DNA of 64,000 nucleotides from Parahoeflea alexandrii (GTDB taxonomy: Bacteria; Pseudomonadota; Alphaproteobacteria; Rhizobiales; Rhizobiaceae): NCBI RefSeq assembly GCF_027214025.1, contig NZ_JAPWHB010000003.1, positions 372,001 through 436,000 on the forward strand, written 5' to 3'. Below the pieces are notes generated by a model, which ran no database searches, had not been told where the DNA came from, and was given only the letters and a program-made list of their open reading frames with translations. A program made the translations under genes and the position numbers. This document shows positions 7,301-15,469 of the stretch, one piece after another (within the stretch, counting starts at the first letter, position 1; each line of letters begins with the position of its first letter).

Positions 7301-8875
7301 ATGTTTGACACTCTCCAGGACCGGCTTGGCTCCATCCTCAACAACCTGACCGGGCGCGGCGCCCTGTCGGAGAAGGATGTGTCGGAAGCCATGCGCGAGG
7401 TTCGCCGCGCGCTGCTGGAGGCCGACGTGGCGCTGGAAGTGGTCCGGGGCTTCACCGACCGGGTGCGCGAAAAGGCCGTCGGCGCGGAGATCGTCAAGTC
7501 GATCAAGCCGGGCCAGATGGTGGTCAAGCTGGTTCATGACGAGCTGGTGGCGCTCTTGGGTGACGAAGGCGTCGCCATCGATCTCAATGCGAGCGCCCCC
7601 GTCGTCATCATGATGGTCGGCCTGCAGGGCTCCGGTAAAACCACCACATCGGCCAAGATCGCCGCACGGCTTGAAAAGCGCGACCGCAAAAAAGTGCTGA
7701 TGGCCTCGCTCGACACGCGGCGTCCGGCTGCGCAGGAGCAGCTACGTCAGCTGGGCGAGCAGACCGGCGTCGCCACCTTGCCGATCATTGCCGGCCAGTC
7801 GCCCACCGACATCGCCGCGCGCGCGGTGCAGGCGGCCAAGCTCGGCGGCCACGACGTCGTCATTCTCGACACCGCCGGCCGTACTCACATTGACGAGCCG
7901 CTGATGGCCGAGATGGCCGAGATCAAGAAGCGCGCCAACCCGCACGAGATCCTGCTCGTCGCCGATGCGCTGACCGGTCAGGACGCGGTCAACCTGGCGC
8001 GCAATTTCGACGAGCGCGTCGGCATTTCCGGCCTGGTGCTGACCCGCATGGACGGCGACGGCCGCGGCGGCGCGGCGCTGTCGATGCGCGCGGTCACCGG
8101 CAAGCCGATCAAGCTGATCGGTACCGGCGAAAAGATGGACGCGCTCGAGGAGTTCCATCCCCGCCGCGTCGCCGACCGTATTCTCGGCATGGGCGACATC
8201 GTCAGCCTCGTCGAGAAGGCGGCGGAGAATTTCGACGCCGAGAAGGCCCAGGCGATGGCCGCCCGGATGAAGACCGGCAAGTTCGATCTCAACGACCTGG
8301 CCGACCAGCTCAGGCAGATGCAGAAGCTCGGCGGCATGGGCGGGATCATGGGCATGATGCCGGGCATGGGCAAGATGAAGGACCAGATGTCGGCGGCCGG
8401 CATGGACGACAAGACGTTTGCCCGCCAGCTCGCCATCATCGGCTCGATGACCAAGGCCGAGCGCGCCAATCCCGACCTTCTCAAGCATTCGCGCAAGAAG
8501 CGCATCGCAGCCGGTTCGGGCACCGATGCGGCGGCGATCAACAAGCTGCTCAAGATGCACCGGCAGATGGCCGACATGATGAAGGCCATGGGCGGCAAGG
8601 GCAAGGGCGGCGGCATGATGCGCGCGGCCATGGGCGGTCTCGCCCAGAAAATGGGCCTGCCCGGCGGGATGGGTGGAATGGGCGGCATGCCGGATCTGTC
8701 GAAGATGGATCCGAAGCAGCTCGAAGCCCTGCAGAAACAGGCCGAAGCCGCCGGCCTCGGCAAGGGCGGCATGCCGGGTCTCGGCGGTGGTCTGCCGGGC
8801 GGCTTGCCCGGTCTGGGCGGCCCGAAGCTGCCCGGTCTCGGTGGCGGCCTTCCCGGCCTGCCGAAGAAGAAGTGA
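7301..8875 (+). CDS. ffh: Signal recognition particle protein Ffh (SRP54)
   Basis: A 524-residue SRP GTPase that binds 4.5S RNA and nascent signal sequences and docks with FtsY. An N domain (residues 1-90) is followed by the G domain with G1 GLQGSGKTTT near residue 107, DTAGRTH (G3) and TRMDGDGRGG (G4/G5 region). The M domain is methionine-rich (GGMGGIMGMMPGMGKMKDQM and later runs). The C-terminal about 45 residues are a Gly/Pro/Leu repeat (GLGGGLPGG and similar) ending in PKKK, longer than in E. coli Ffh. The start at 7301 gives the canonical MFDTLQDRLG N-terminus. It heads the cluster with chorismate mutase, rpsP, rimM, trmD and rplS. Confidence 0.98.
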   Translation: MFDTLQDRLGSILNNLTGRGALSEKDVSEAMREVRRALLEADVALEVVRGFTDRVREKAVGAEIVKSIKPGQMVVKLVHDELVALLGDEGVAIDLNASAPVVIMMVGLQGSGKTTTSAKIAARLEKRDRKKVLMASLDTRRPAAQEQLRQLGEQTGVATLPIIAGQSPTDIAARAVQAAKLGGHDVVILDTAGRTHIDEPLMAEMAEIKKRANPHEILLVADALTGQDAVNLARNFDERVGISGLVLTRMDGDGRGGAALSMRAVTGKPIKLIGTGEKMDALEEFHPRRVADRILGMGDIVSLVEKAAENFDAEKAQAMAARMKTGKFDLNDLADQLRQMQKLGGMGGIMGMMPGMGKMKDQMSAAGMDDKTFARQLAIIGSMTKAERANPDLLKHSRKKRIAAGSGTDAAAINKLLKMHRQMADMMKAMGGKGKGGGMMRAAMGGLAQKMGLPGGMGGMGGMPDLSKMDPKQLEALQKQAEAAGLGKGGMPGLGGGLPGGLPGLGGPKLPGLGGGLPGLPKKK

Positions 8876-8885
8876 GGGGCGGCAG

Positions 8886-9182
8886 ATGAGCACAAACGCT
8901 GAAGCCATGGCGCAGCTTAAGGAATTCCGCCGCTCGATCGACAATTTCGACGCGGCGCTGATTCACATCCTCGCCGAGCGGTTCCGGGTGACCAAGGCCG
9001 TCGGCGCGCTCAAGGCCTCGGCCGACCTGCCGCCGTCCGACCCGAACCGCGAGGCCGAGCAGGTTGCCCGGCTGCGCGATCTGGCCAAATCCGCCGATCT
9101 CGACCCGGATTTTGCCGAGAAGTTCCTCGAATTCGTCATTCGCGAAGTCATCCAGCATCACAAGCAGGCGGCGGCGAAATGA
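8886..9182 (+). CDS. Chorismate mutase (AroQ-type, monofunctional)
   Basis: A 98-residue all-helical protein of the AroQ fold that converts chorismate to prephenate for phenylalanine and tyrosine synthesis. The N-terminal helix LKEFRRSIDNFDAALIHILA holds the arginine and aspartate of the family. It is followed by ERFRVTKAVGALKA, containing the conserved R…K spacing, and by a C-terminal helix EKFLEFVIREVIQHH. It begins 10 bases after the ffh stop and is probably co-transcribed with it. The length fits a stand-alone mutase domain, not a fused P-protein. Confidence 0.9.
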   Translation: MSTNAEAMAQLKEFRRSIDNFDAALIHILAERFRVTKAVGALKASADLPPSDPNREAEQVARLRDLAKSADLDPDFAEKFLEFVIREVIQHHKQAAAK

Positions 9183-9259
9183 TCACCCGTATCTGACGCT
9201 CTTCGGCGTCCGAAGAAGTTCAACCCATCAACCAAGTTGCTAAATCGAAGGAAAAGAAA

Positions 9260-9658
9260 ATGGCACTGAAAATTCGTCTGGCCCGTGGTGGCTCCAAGAA
9301 GCGTCCTTACTACCACGTTGTCGTCGCTGACGTGCGCAGCCCGCGCGACGGCCGCTTCATCGAGCGTCTGGGCTACTGGAACCCGATGCTGTCGAAGGAC
9401 GACGCCACCCGCGTCAGCCTCAACCAGGAGCGCATCCAGCACTGGCTCGACCATGGCGCGCTGCCGACCGACCGCGTCGCCCGCTTCATGGCTGAAGCCG
9501 GCATGATGACCCGCGAAGCCCGCAACAACCCGAACAAGGCGCAGCCCGGCAAGAAGGCGCAGGAACGCGCTGCCGAGAAGAAGCAGAAGGAAGAGGATGC
9601 CGCAGCCGCCGCAGCCGAAGCCGCTGCAGCACCGGCCGAAGAAGCCGCCGCGGAATAA
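9260..9658 (+). CDS. rpsP: 30S ribosomal protein bS16
   Basis: A 132-residue ribosomal protein that helps 30S assembly. The core is typical: [20 protein letters not shown], then [20 protein letters not shown] and [20 protein letters not shown]. It is about 50 residues longer than E. coli bS16. The extension is Lys/Ala/Glu-rich and ends in APAEEAAAE, resembling the tail of bL19 in the same cluster. Such extensions are known in Rhizobiales. AAGGAAAAG precedes the start, and a terminator hairpin follows within 25 bases of the stop. Confidence 0.98.
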   Translation: MALKIRLARGGSKKRPYYHVVVADVRSPRDGRFIERLGYWNPMLSKDDATRVSLNQERIQHWLDHGALPTDRVARFMAEAGMMTREARNNPNKAQPGKKAQERAAEKKQKEEDAAAAAAEAAAAPAEEAAAE

Positions 9659-9681
9659 GCACCGGGCTTCAGCGAACCGTC

Positions 9682-9722
9682 CGCCAGGATGGAAGGCTGA
9701 CGGACGCCCTGGCGCCTTTTTT
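9682..9722 (+). terminator. Rho-independent terminator after rpsP
   Basis: CGCCAGG (9682-9688) pairs with CCTGGCG (9708-9714) and is followed by CC and six T. The loop of 19 bases can pair further internally. Confidence 0.75.
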
Positions 9723-9746
9723 CGTCGCACATCGAGCCTTGCAGTC

Positions 9747-9775
9747 ACACCCTCGCATCATTGCGGGGGTGTTTT
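9747..9775 (+). terminator. Second terminator-like hairpin after rpsP
   Basis: ACACCCTCGCA (9747-9757) and TGCGGGGGTGT (9762-9772) form an 11-bp stem with one T·G pair and a TCAT loop, followed by three more T. It reinforces the previous terminator and separates rpsP from the next gene. Confidence 0.7.
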
Positions 9776-9916
9776 CGTTCGAGACAGCCATGGCCGGCAA
9801 CACATTGACAATGCGCGAAACTGCAGACCCTGCATACCCTGGGTAGCAAAATGTTCATTGCTTTGGTGCATTCAGGGAGCAACCCGGTCTGTCAACGGAT
9901 GAAGGTGGCTGTCATC

Positions 9917-10696
9917 ATGTCCCGATCTCTTTTTGGAACCGCGCGCTGTGGGCGGCTCTCCTATACACTGATTGTGCTTGCCATCCTGGCCGCGGATTTC
10001 CTCAAGACGCCGCTCGAAAACTATATCGGCGGTCTCCGCACAGACGCCATGCAGCGCCTCGTCGCCGACGTCGAGCCAGACGACGCGACCGCTGTTGCTG
10101 CAACCGGGCCAGGCGCGATGCAGCAAATGGCGCAGGACATGAACCTTCACCTTGAGAAGGAATACGCCAGGCGAATGCAGGAATATCAGGCTCACAAGGC
10201 TGCGTTTCCCGATTCCGACCGTGCTCCGCCAAAGAAGCTGGACATGGCCGTAGCGCAGGAATGGGCTTTGCGGCAGCCGGGGCTGGCCATGATCCCGAAC
10301 CAGAACCAGCTTCAGCAGGGGATGGCCCTGTCCGCAGGAATGAACACGCTCAATTCCGTTTATGTAACAGCCATCGGCCTGATAGGCCTGGCCTCGATGC
10401 TGGCGATTGCCTGGGTTGTTCTGGCCCGGGTGCGTGACATCGGCTGGCCTGCCTGGACGGGGCTTGGCATCCTCGGCGTGTTCCTGATCAAGATCTGGAC
10501 GTTGCAGGCCGTTCCCTATGTCGTCTCGATGGCGCTGCAGGTGCTTTTCCTGGCGCTGCTCACGGGCCTCGCCCTTGTCCCGGCCAGCTTTGACTTCCGT
10601 CGCAAGCCGCAGCCTGTGGAGGCGCCGATGCCTTCGCACGACCGGACCCCGGTCCGCGCGGCGGGCCGGGCGCAGTTTGGCCGCAGGGCGCGTTGA
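9917..10696 (+). CDS. DUF805-like membrane protein
   Basis: A 259-residue protein with an N-terminal FGTARCGRLSYTLIVLAIL helix. Next comes a long hydrophilic, Gln/Met/Ala-rich loop (about residues 40-145). At least three C-terminal helices follow, including WVVLARVRDIGWPAWTGLGI, the R-x-R-D-x-G-x-P-x-W pattern of DUF805 membrane proteins. The tail is basic. The start at 9917 has AAGGTGG upstream, and an ATG at 9899 is the alternative. It lies between rpsP and rimM, genes that are usually adjacent, so it appears inserted into a conserved cluster. The function is unknown. Confidence 0.62.
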   Translation: MSRSLFGTARCGRLSYTLIVLAILAADFLKTPLENYIGGLRTDAMQRLVADVEPDDATAVAATGPGAMQQMAQDMNLHLEKEYARRMQEYQAHKAAFPDSDRAPPKKLDMAVAQEWALRQPGLAMIPNQNQLQQGMALSAGMNTLNSVYVTAIGLIGLASMLAIAWVVLARVRDIGWPAWTGLGILGVFLIKIWTLQAVPYVVSMALQVLFLALLTGLALVPASFDFRRKPQPVEAPMPSHDRTPVRAAGRAQFGRRAR

Positions 10697-10852
10697 GGTT
10701 TTACCGCTCAGCTTGCGCCGTGGCTTTTGATTTGCTCGGCAAACGTCTATAAGCCGCTCGAACCGTGCCGCTTGCGAGGCTGCGGGACGCGCGCACCCGC
10801 GTCCCGGCCACAATGGCCGCGGACCACCCTGTCGGAATCCGGACCCGCTATC

Positions 10853-11443
10853 ATGTCGACTGGCCAAGCAAAGTTAACCCACCCCATCCTCATCGGCATC
10901 GTCGGCGCGGCGCAGGGCCTCCGCGGCGAAGTACGGGTCAAGCCGTTCACCGAGGACCCGATGGCGATCGCCGAATACGGCGCGCTCTATACCGAGGATG
11001 GCCGCCGGTTCGAGATCCTCGATCACCGCTTCGCCAAGACCGTCGTGGTGGTGCGGTTCCGCGGCGTCAACGACCGCAATGCGGCGGAGGCGCTGAAGGG
11101 GCTGAGCCTCTTCATTGACCGATCCAGCCTCGACGACGAGGAGCTGGAAGAGGGCGAATATTTCCATGCCGATCTCGAGGGGCTGGAAGCCTGGGACGCC
11201 GACGGGCGGTTCTGGGGCACGGTGTCGGGCGTGCTCGATTTCGGCGGCGGCGACCTTCTGGAGCTGCGCGACGAGGGCAGGAAGCCGGTGGTGATCCCGT
11301 TCACGCTGGCAGCCGTGCCGAATGTCGATCTTGAAGCCGGCCGGATCCTGGTCGATCCGCTGGCGGCGGGCCTGATCGACACCGGCGAAGACGATGGCCC
11401 GGAAGACGAAGGCGGCGAGGACGGCCAAGGGGATCGCAAGTGA
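10853..11443 (+). CDS. rimM: Ribosome maturation factor RimM
   Basis: A 196-residue 16S-processing factor that binds uS19 during late 30S assembly. The N-terminal RimM domain starts with [20 protein letters not shown] and the C-terminal PRC-barrel domain contains [19 protein letters not shown], then [20 protein letters not shown]. The C-terminus adds an acidic tail ([18 protein letters not shown]). The ATG at 10853 is chosen because an upstream in-frame start would add 42 residues unlike the family. The stop overlaps the trmD start as GTGA, so the two are translationally coupled. Confidence 0.96.
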   Translation: MSTGQAKLTHPILIGIVGAAQGLRGEVRVKPFTEDPMAIAEYGALYTEDGRRFEILDHRFAKTVVVVRFRGVNDRNAAEALKGLSLFIDRSSLDDEELEEGEYFHADLEGLEAWDADGRFWGTVSGVLDFGGGDLLELRDEGRKPVVIPFTLAAVPNVDLEAGRILVDPLAAGLIDTGEDDGPEDEGGEDGQGDRK

Positions 11444-12129
11444 GCTTCCACGCCACCGTGCTGACGCTCTACCCGGAGATGTTTCCGGGCCATCTCGGCC
11501 ATTCGTTGGCCGGCCGGGCGCTGGAGCGCGGCGATGCCGGGATCGAAGCAGTCAATATCCGCGACCATGCCACCGGCAGGCACCGCAATGTCGATGACAC
11601 GCCGGCGGGCGGCGGTGCAGGAATGGTGCTCAGGCCCGATGTGCTGGCGCGCGCCATCGATGCGGTCAGTCCCGAGGGCGACCCGCGGCCGCGATTGCTG
11701 ATGAGCCCGCGCGGGCGTCCGCTGACCCAGGCGCGGGTGCGCGAACTGGCCGAGGGACCGGGCGCGGTAATCGTCTGCGGCCGCTTCGAGGGCGTCGACC
11801 AGCGGGTGATCGAGGCGCGAAACCTCGAGGAGATCTCGATCGGCGATTACGTTTTGTCGGGCGGCGAACCCGCGGCGCTGATCCTGCTCGACGCGGTGAT
11901 CCGGGTGCTGCCGGGCGTCATGGGCAATGCCCAGTCCGGCACGCATGAAAGCTTCGAGACCGGGCTGCTCGAGCATCCGCACTACACAAGGCCGCAGGTG
12001 TTCGAGGGCCGCGAGATCCCGGCGGTGCTGACCTCGGGCAATCACAAGGCGGTCGAGGAGTGGCGGCAGGCGCAGTCGCTGGAGCTGACGCGCGAACGGC
12101 GCCCGGACCTGCTCGGCCCGAAGGACTGA
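11440..12129 (+). CDS. trmD: tRNA (guanine-N1)-methyltransferase TrmD
   Basis: A 229-residue SPOUT methyltransferase that makes m1G37 in tRNAs and prevents +1 frameshifting. The trefoil-knot motifs are visible: [10 protein letters not shown] at the N-terminus, [51 protein letters not shown], and [20 protein letters not shown]. The C-terminal domain contains the [12 protein letters not shown] motif. It starts at GTG 11440 overlapping the rimM stop. The length is normal. Confidence 0.97.
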   Translation: MSFHATVLTLYPEMFPGHLGHSLAGRALERGDAGIEAVNIRDHATGRHRNVDDTPAGGGAGMVLRPDVLARAIDAVSPEGDPRPRLLMSPRGRPLTQARVRELAEGPGAVIVCGRFEGVDQRVIEARNLEEISIGDYVLSGGEPAALILLDAVIRVLPGVMGNAQSGTHESFETGLLEHPHYTRPQVFEGREIPAVLTSGNHKAVEEWRQAQSLELTRERRPDLLGPKD

Positions 12130-12150
12130 GCAGCAGGACTGAATCAGAGA

Positions 12151-12894
12151 TCAGCTGCTGAAGTAATACCAGCTCAACAGCAGGCCAACAGCCACCACCA
12201 CGCCCCGGATCACAGCCTGCGGCACGCGCCGCGCCGCCCAGACGCCGGCATGGCCGCCCAGCGCGCCGGCCGGGATCATGATCACCGCCGGCAGCCAGGC
12301 AACGACGCCGCCGGTCGAAAACACCAGGATGGCGACGAAGGCGATGACCACGGCGATGACATTTTTCAGCGCATTGAGCTTGTGGTAGTCGCCGCCCTTG
12401 GTCACGCCGAGCACCGCCAGCATCATGATGCCCATGCCGGCCCCGAAGAACCCGCCATAGATCGAGGTGACGAACTGGCCGAGCATGCCCAGACCGGTGA
12501 TGGGCTGTTCGGCGTGCAGGCGCTTGGGGCGCAGATAGGGGCCCAGCGCAAAGATGATGGTGGCGCCGAGCAACAACCACGGCACCAGCGAGCGGAACGA
12601 GGGGTTGGACATCGACACCAGGATCAGCGCGCCGGCGAGGCTGCCCACCAGCGACAGGCCCAGCAGCACCCAGACCTCGCGACCGGCCTCGCGGATTTCT
12701 TTGCGATAGGCCAGCGCAGAGGTGACGTATCCGGGAAACTGGGTCACCGAGGAGGTGGCGTTGGCCATGATCGGCGGCACGCCGGCGAGCGTCATGGCGC
12801 CGAAGGTCAGGAAGGTGCCGCCGCCGGCGATGGCATTGACAACGCTTGACAGAAAGCCGGCGGAAAACAGAAGGACGATATCGAAAAGGGACAT
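12151..12894 (-). CDS. TSUP family (TauE/SafE) sulfite/anion exporter
   Basis: A 247-residue inner-membrane protein with about eight hydrophobic segments. The TSUP signature lies near the N-terminus (SSVVNAIAGGGTFLTFGAM) and a second copy-like motif (FVTSIYGGFFGAGMGIMML) in the middle. Members export sulfite, sulfoacetate or related organic sulfonates. The specific substrate is unknown. It is transcribed against trmD and rplS, so it sits as a lone inverted gene inside the trmD-rplS pair, which is normally contiguous. Confidence 0.9.
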   Translation of the reverse strand: MSLFDIVLLFSAGFLSSVVNAIAGGGTFLTFGAMTLAGVPPIMANATSSVTQFPGYVTSALAYRKEIREAGREVWVLLGLSLVGSLAGALILVSMSNPSFRSLVPWLLLGATIIFALGPYLRPKRLHAEQPITGLGMLGQFVTSIYGGFFGAGMGIMMLAVLGVTKGGDYHKLNALKNVIAVVIAFVAILVFSTGGVVAWLPAVIMIPAGALGGHAGVWAARRVPQAVIRGVVVAVGLLLSWYYFSS

Positions 12895-13304
12895 GGCGCG
12901 CCGGATTGCTTGAAGACGGAAAGCTGCTTAGAGCATCTGGATGCGGTGCGTTCAAGTGCGCGACGGCCTTGCCGCCAGCGCCCGATGGTCATCGGAGGTG
13001 ACCGCATCCGGGTCGATTGCGGTCTTGGGCGGACCATAGGTGCGGGCGCCCGGCGGGGGGGCGGCAAAGGGCTTGAACAAAATCGCGGCCCGGGGCGTGA
13101 CAAAACAGTACCGATGGTGTATCTGCCCCGCGATCGGCAAAGTCCGACAGCCGTGTGAACAACGGCGCCTGCCAAACAATGAATGGTGAACCCGCTCCTG
13201 CCATCACCGGCATAGCCACCAGGATGATCCCGGAAAACGGGACATGCCAGGATGGCGAGTTGAGAGCGCTCTGACCGTTTGAGAAGAACGAAAGGTCAAG
13301 GACC
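12895..13304. other. Intergenic region between the TSUP gene and rplS
   Basis: Four hundred bases with no convincing coding sequence. The frames that stay open are short, overlap on both strands and lack recognisable motifs. The divergent arrangement means it must hold promoters for both neighbours. An AAAGGTCAAGGACC ribosome-binding region lies directly before rplS. No clear hairpin or box was recognised. Confidence 0.5.
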
Positions 13305-13871
13305 ATGAACATTATTGCACAGCTGGAGGCCGAACAGGCCGCCAAGATCGAAGCTTCCCGCAAGTTTCCCGAATTCTCCGCCGGTGACACCCTGCGCGTC
13401 CAGGTGCGCGTGACGGAAGGCAAGCGGACCCGTCTGCAGGCTTTCGAAGGCGTCTGCATCGCCCGCGCCGGCGCCGGCCTGAACGAAAGCTTCACCGTTC
13501 GCAAGATCTCCTACGGCGAAGGCGTGGAACGCGTGTTCCCGATCTACTCGCCGCTGGTCGAAGCCGTCGAAGTGGTCCGCCGCGGTCGCGTTCGCCGCGC
13601 CAAGCTCTATTACATGCGCGATCGTCGCGGCAAGTCGGCTCGTATCGTCGAGAACACCGGCACCCGCGCCCGCAAGCTCAACGACGCCGAGCGCCAGGCA
13701 GTGGCCGAGGAGAAGGCACGCGTTGAGGCCGAGAAGGTCGCAGCAGCACAGGCTCTGGCCGCCGAAAAGGCAGCAGCAGAGGCCGCTGAAGCCGCAGCCG
13801 CAAAGGCAGCAGCCGACGAAGCTGCAGCCGCCGCAGCAGCTGCACCGGCCGAAGAAGCCAAGGGCGAATAA
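13305..13871 (+). CDS. rplS: 50S ribosomal protein bL19
   Basis: A 188-residue protein at the 30S-50S interface. The core has the typical [36 protein letters not shown], and [20 protein letters not shown]. It is about 70 residues longer than E. coli bL19. The extra C-terminus is an Ala/Glu/Lys-rich low-complexity segment ending in APAEEAKGE, like the bS16 tail. A strong terminator follows 40 bases after the stop. The usual downstream gene leuC is here about 7.6 kb away. Confidence 0.98.
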   Translation: MNIIAQLEAEQAAKIEASRKFPEFSAGDTLRVQVRVTEGKRTRLQAFEGVCIARAGAGLNESFTVRKISYGEGVERVFPIYSPLVEAVEVVRRGRVRRAKLYYMRDRRGKSARIVENTGTRARKLNDAERQAVAEEKARVEAEKVAAAQALAAEKAAAEAAEAAAAKAAADEAAAAAAAAPAEEAKGE

Positions 13872-13911
13872 GCCGCTCGATCACGATTTGACGATCCTCA
13901 GGGATCGGAAG

Positions 13912-13939
13912 AAAAGCGCCGGGAAACCGGCGCTTTTTT
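13912..13939 (+). terminator. Rho-independent terminator after rplS
   Basis: AAAAGCGCCGG (13912-13922) and CCGGCGCTTTT (13927-13937) form an 11-bp perfect stem with a GAAA tetraloop and a run of six T at 13934-13939. This is a textbook intrinsic terminator. Confidence 0.93.
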
Positions 13940-14028
13940 GCGTTCAGGGCCCGGCCTTCATTGTGGCGCCGCCTTGGTCTTGCCGCGTCGGCTGACCGGG
14001 AAGACCGCAAACCGTTCAAAACAGAGGG

Positions 14029-14055
14029 TCCGGATTAATCCTCTGCTAATCCGGA
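14029..14055. promoter_or_regulatory. Inverted repeat upstream of the rod-like gene
   Basis: TCCGGATTA (14029-14037) and TAATCCGGA (14047-14055) are perfect 9-base arms separated by nine bases, about 55 bases before the ATG at 14109. The spacing suits a dimeric repressor. No T-run follows, so a terminator is less likely. Confidence 0.5.
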
Positions 14056-14065
14056 TCTGCGACAC

Positions 14066-14081
14066 TTTACGCTCACGTAAA
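14066..14081. promoter_or_regulatory. TTTACG-N4-CGTAAA operator-like inverted repeat
   Basis: A perfect 6+6 inverted repeat (TTTACG CTCA CGTAAA) 27 bases before the start of the rod-like gene. The form resembles operators reported for MerR-family regulators such as LiuR. A closely similar repeat precedes mdh at 38972-38985. The binding protein is inferred. Confidence 0.45.
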
Positions 14082-14108
14082 CGCGCATTTGCACGGGGCC
14101 GGATCCGG

Positions 14109-14357
14109 ATGACGATTTCTTCGATGATGAACACTGCACTGACCGGCATGCGCACCGAGCAGAACCGCATGACGGCTGCGGCCGGCAACATTGCAAATTC
14201 CGGCCCCGGTGCGGCAACCGAAACCGACGCCGAGATCGATCTCGCCGACCAGATGTTCGAGCTGATGTCGGCTGAAACCAACTACAAGGCCAACGCCCTG
14301 GTGCTCGAAGCCGGCGCCGACCTTTGGGACGTGCTGATGACCGTCAAGCGGGATTGA
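14109..14357 (+). CDS. Short flagellar basal-body rod-like protein (FlgC-like)
   Basis: An 82-residue protein that joins the two ends of a flagellar rod/hook family protein. The N-terminus (MMNTALTGMRTEQNRMTAAA, then GNIANSG) is the rod N-terminal helix motif. The C-terminus (LADQMFELMSAETNYKANAL, then VLEAGADLWDVLMTVK) matches the Flg_bbr_C motif. The central domain of FlgC/FlgG proteins is missing, so it is far shorter than FlgC (about 135 residues). It may be an axial-helix-only paralogue or a decayed gene. No other basal-body genes are nearby. Two inverted repeats precede it. It converges on a flagellin gene. Confidence 0.72.
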   Translation: MTISSMMNTALTGMRTEQNRMTAAAGNIANSGPGAATETDAEIDLADQMFELMSAETNYKANALVLEAGADLWDVLMTVKRD

Positions 14358-14433
14358 GGCGGAGAATTCCGAACCGTTGACCGTTTCGCGACGTGGAGCA
14401 GGTCGACTATCGACGGCTGGCGTGCCTGAAATG

Positions 14434-15390
14434 CTAGTTCCGGAACAATTGCAACATGGTGTCGGAGGTCGCATTGGCAATCGACAATGACTGGATCGCC
14501 AGTTGCTCCTGGGTTTGCAGGGCTTTCAGCCGGGTCGATGCCTCGTTCATGTCGGCATCGACAAGTCTTCCGATGCCTCGGGCGGTCGCGCCTCGAAGGT
14601 CGGCCACGAAGTCCTGCTGAGTTGCGATTCGCTTGGACATCGCTCCCAGGCTAGCCGCCGCATCGATCATCTTCTCCTGCATTGCGTCGATGACGCTGAC
14701 CATTTCCTCGACATCCTGGTCCGTCGTCGTGCTGGTCAGGATCATGTCTTCATGAATGGCATGGTTCTTTCCGCTGAGCAGCACCCATTCGGTGGCCGTG
14801 CCCAGGTTCCGCGCAAACTCGACATTGGTGAGAATGCCATTGTGGTAGTTTTCGTCGATCAGATGATTGGTGCCCAACGGATTGGACATGCCGTAGGAGA
14901 GCGTCTGGACCGAAACACTGCCGTCTGCCGAGCGGGTGAAACCGCCGACGATCTGCTTGTCGCCGTCGTCGCTGGCATCGATCCGGTGCAGCCAATTGCT
15001 GCCGGAAAAGGTGGATGACAACACGATCGAGTAAATCTGCTCCTTGAGCGCAGTGATTTCTTTGTTGATCTTCAACCGGTCGACGCCGGGTTCGCGCGCG
15101 GCAATCAGCTTGGCCTTGATTTCGCTGACCACATCGATTGATGCGCTCATCCCGGAATAGGCGACATCGACAGTGGCGGCACCCAGTCCCAACGCGTCCT
15201 GTATGGAAGACAGGGATTTGTCGTCCGAGCGCATGGTCGTCGCGATTGACCAGTAGGCGGCATTGTCAGCGGCAGACGCAACGCGATAGCCGCTTGAGAC
15301 CTTGTTCTGTTCGAGGGCAAGATTGGCCGATATCGAGCGCAACACGCCGAGTGCGCCGATGGCTCCGGCATTGGTATGAAGGCTATGCAT
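14434..15390 (-). CDS. Flagellin
   Basis: A 318-residue filament protein. The N-terminal D0/D1 helices (VLRSISANLALEQNKVSSGY, then DNAAYWSIATTMRSDDKSLS and DALGLGAATVDVAYSGM) and the C-terminal D1/D0 helices (RLVDADMNEASTRLKALQTQ, then EQLAIQSLSIANATSD and MLQLFRN) are of the rhizobial/alphaproteobacterial type. The central variable domain is only about 120 residues, so the protein is short but complete. It is an isolated flagellin away from a flagellar cluster, next only to the short rod-like gene. A perfect TTAA-N7-TTAA box lies about 60-75 bases upstream, suggesting CtrA control. Confidence 0.93.
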   Translation of the reverse strand: MHSLHTNAGAIGALGVLRSISANLALEQNKVSSGYRVASAADNAAYWSIATTMRSDDKSLSSIQDALGLGAATVDVAYSGMSASIDVVSEIKAKLIAAREPGVDRLKINKEITALKEQIYSIVLSSTFSGSNWLHRIDASDDGDKQIVGGFTRSADGSVSVQTLSYGMSNPLGTNHLIDENYHNGILTNVEFARNLGTATEWVLLSGKNHAIHEDMILTSTTTDQDVEEMVSVIDAMQEKMIDAAASLGAMSKRIATQQDFVADLRGATARGIGRLVDADMNEASTRLKALQTQEQLAIQSLSIANATSDTMLQLFRN

Positions 15391-15414
15391 GGGGCGGGTT
15401 ATTGCTGCTTCAAC

Positions 15415-15422
15415 ATGGTTAA
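15415..15422 (-). promoter_or_regulatory. CtrA half-site-like TTAACCAT upstream of flagellin
   Basis: Reading toward the flagellin gene, TTAACCAT occurs here 25 bases before the start codon. It repeats at 15448-15455 and 15459-15466. The three copies are spaced 33 and 11 bases apart, so they lie on the same DNA face. Confidence 0.45.
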
Positions 15423-15450
15423 GGAATGAGTGTTACTTGGGGCGGTTATG

Positions 15451-15467
15451 GTTAACAAATGGTTAAT
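15451..15467 (-). promoter_or_regulatory. CtrA box (TTAA-N7-TTAA) upstream of flagellin
   Basis: TTAA at 15452-15455 and TTAA at 15463-15466 are separated by exactly seven bases. On the flagellin strand this reads TTAACCATTTGTTAACC, matching the alphaproteobacterial CtrA consensus TTAA-N7-TTAAC. CtrA controls flagellar genes and cell-cycle genes in this class. The box is centred about 69 bases before the flagellin start. Confidence 0.7.
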
Positions 15468-15469
15468 TG

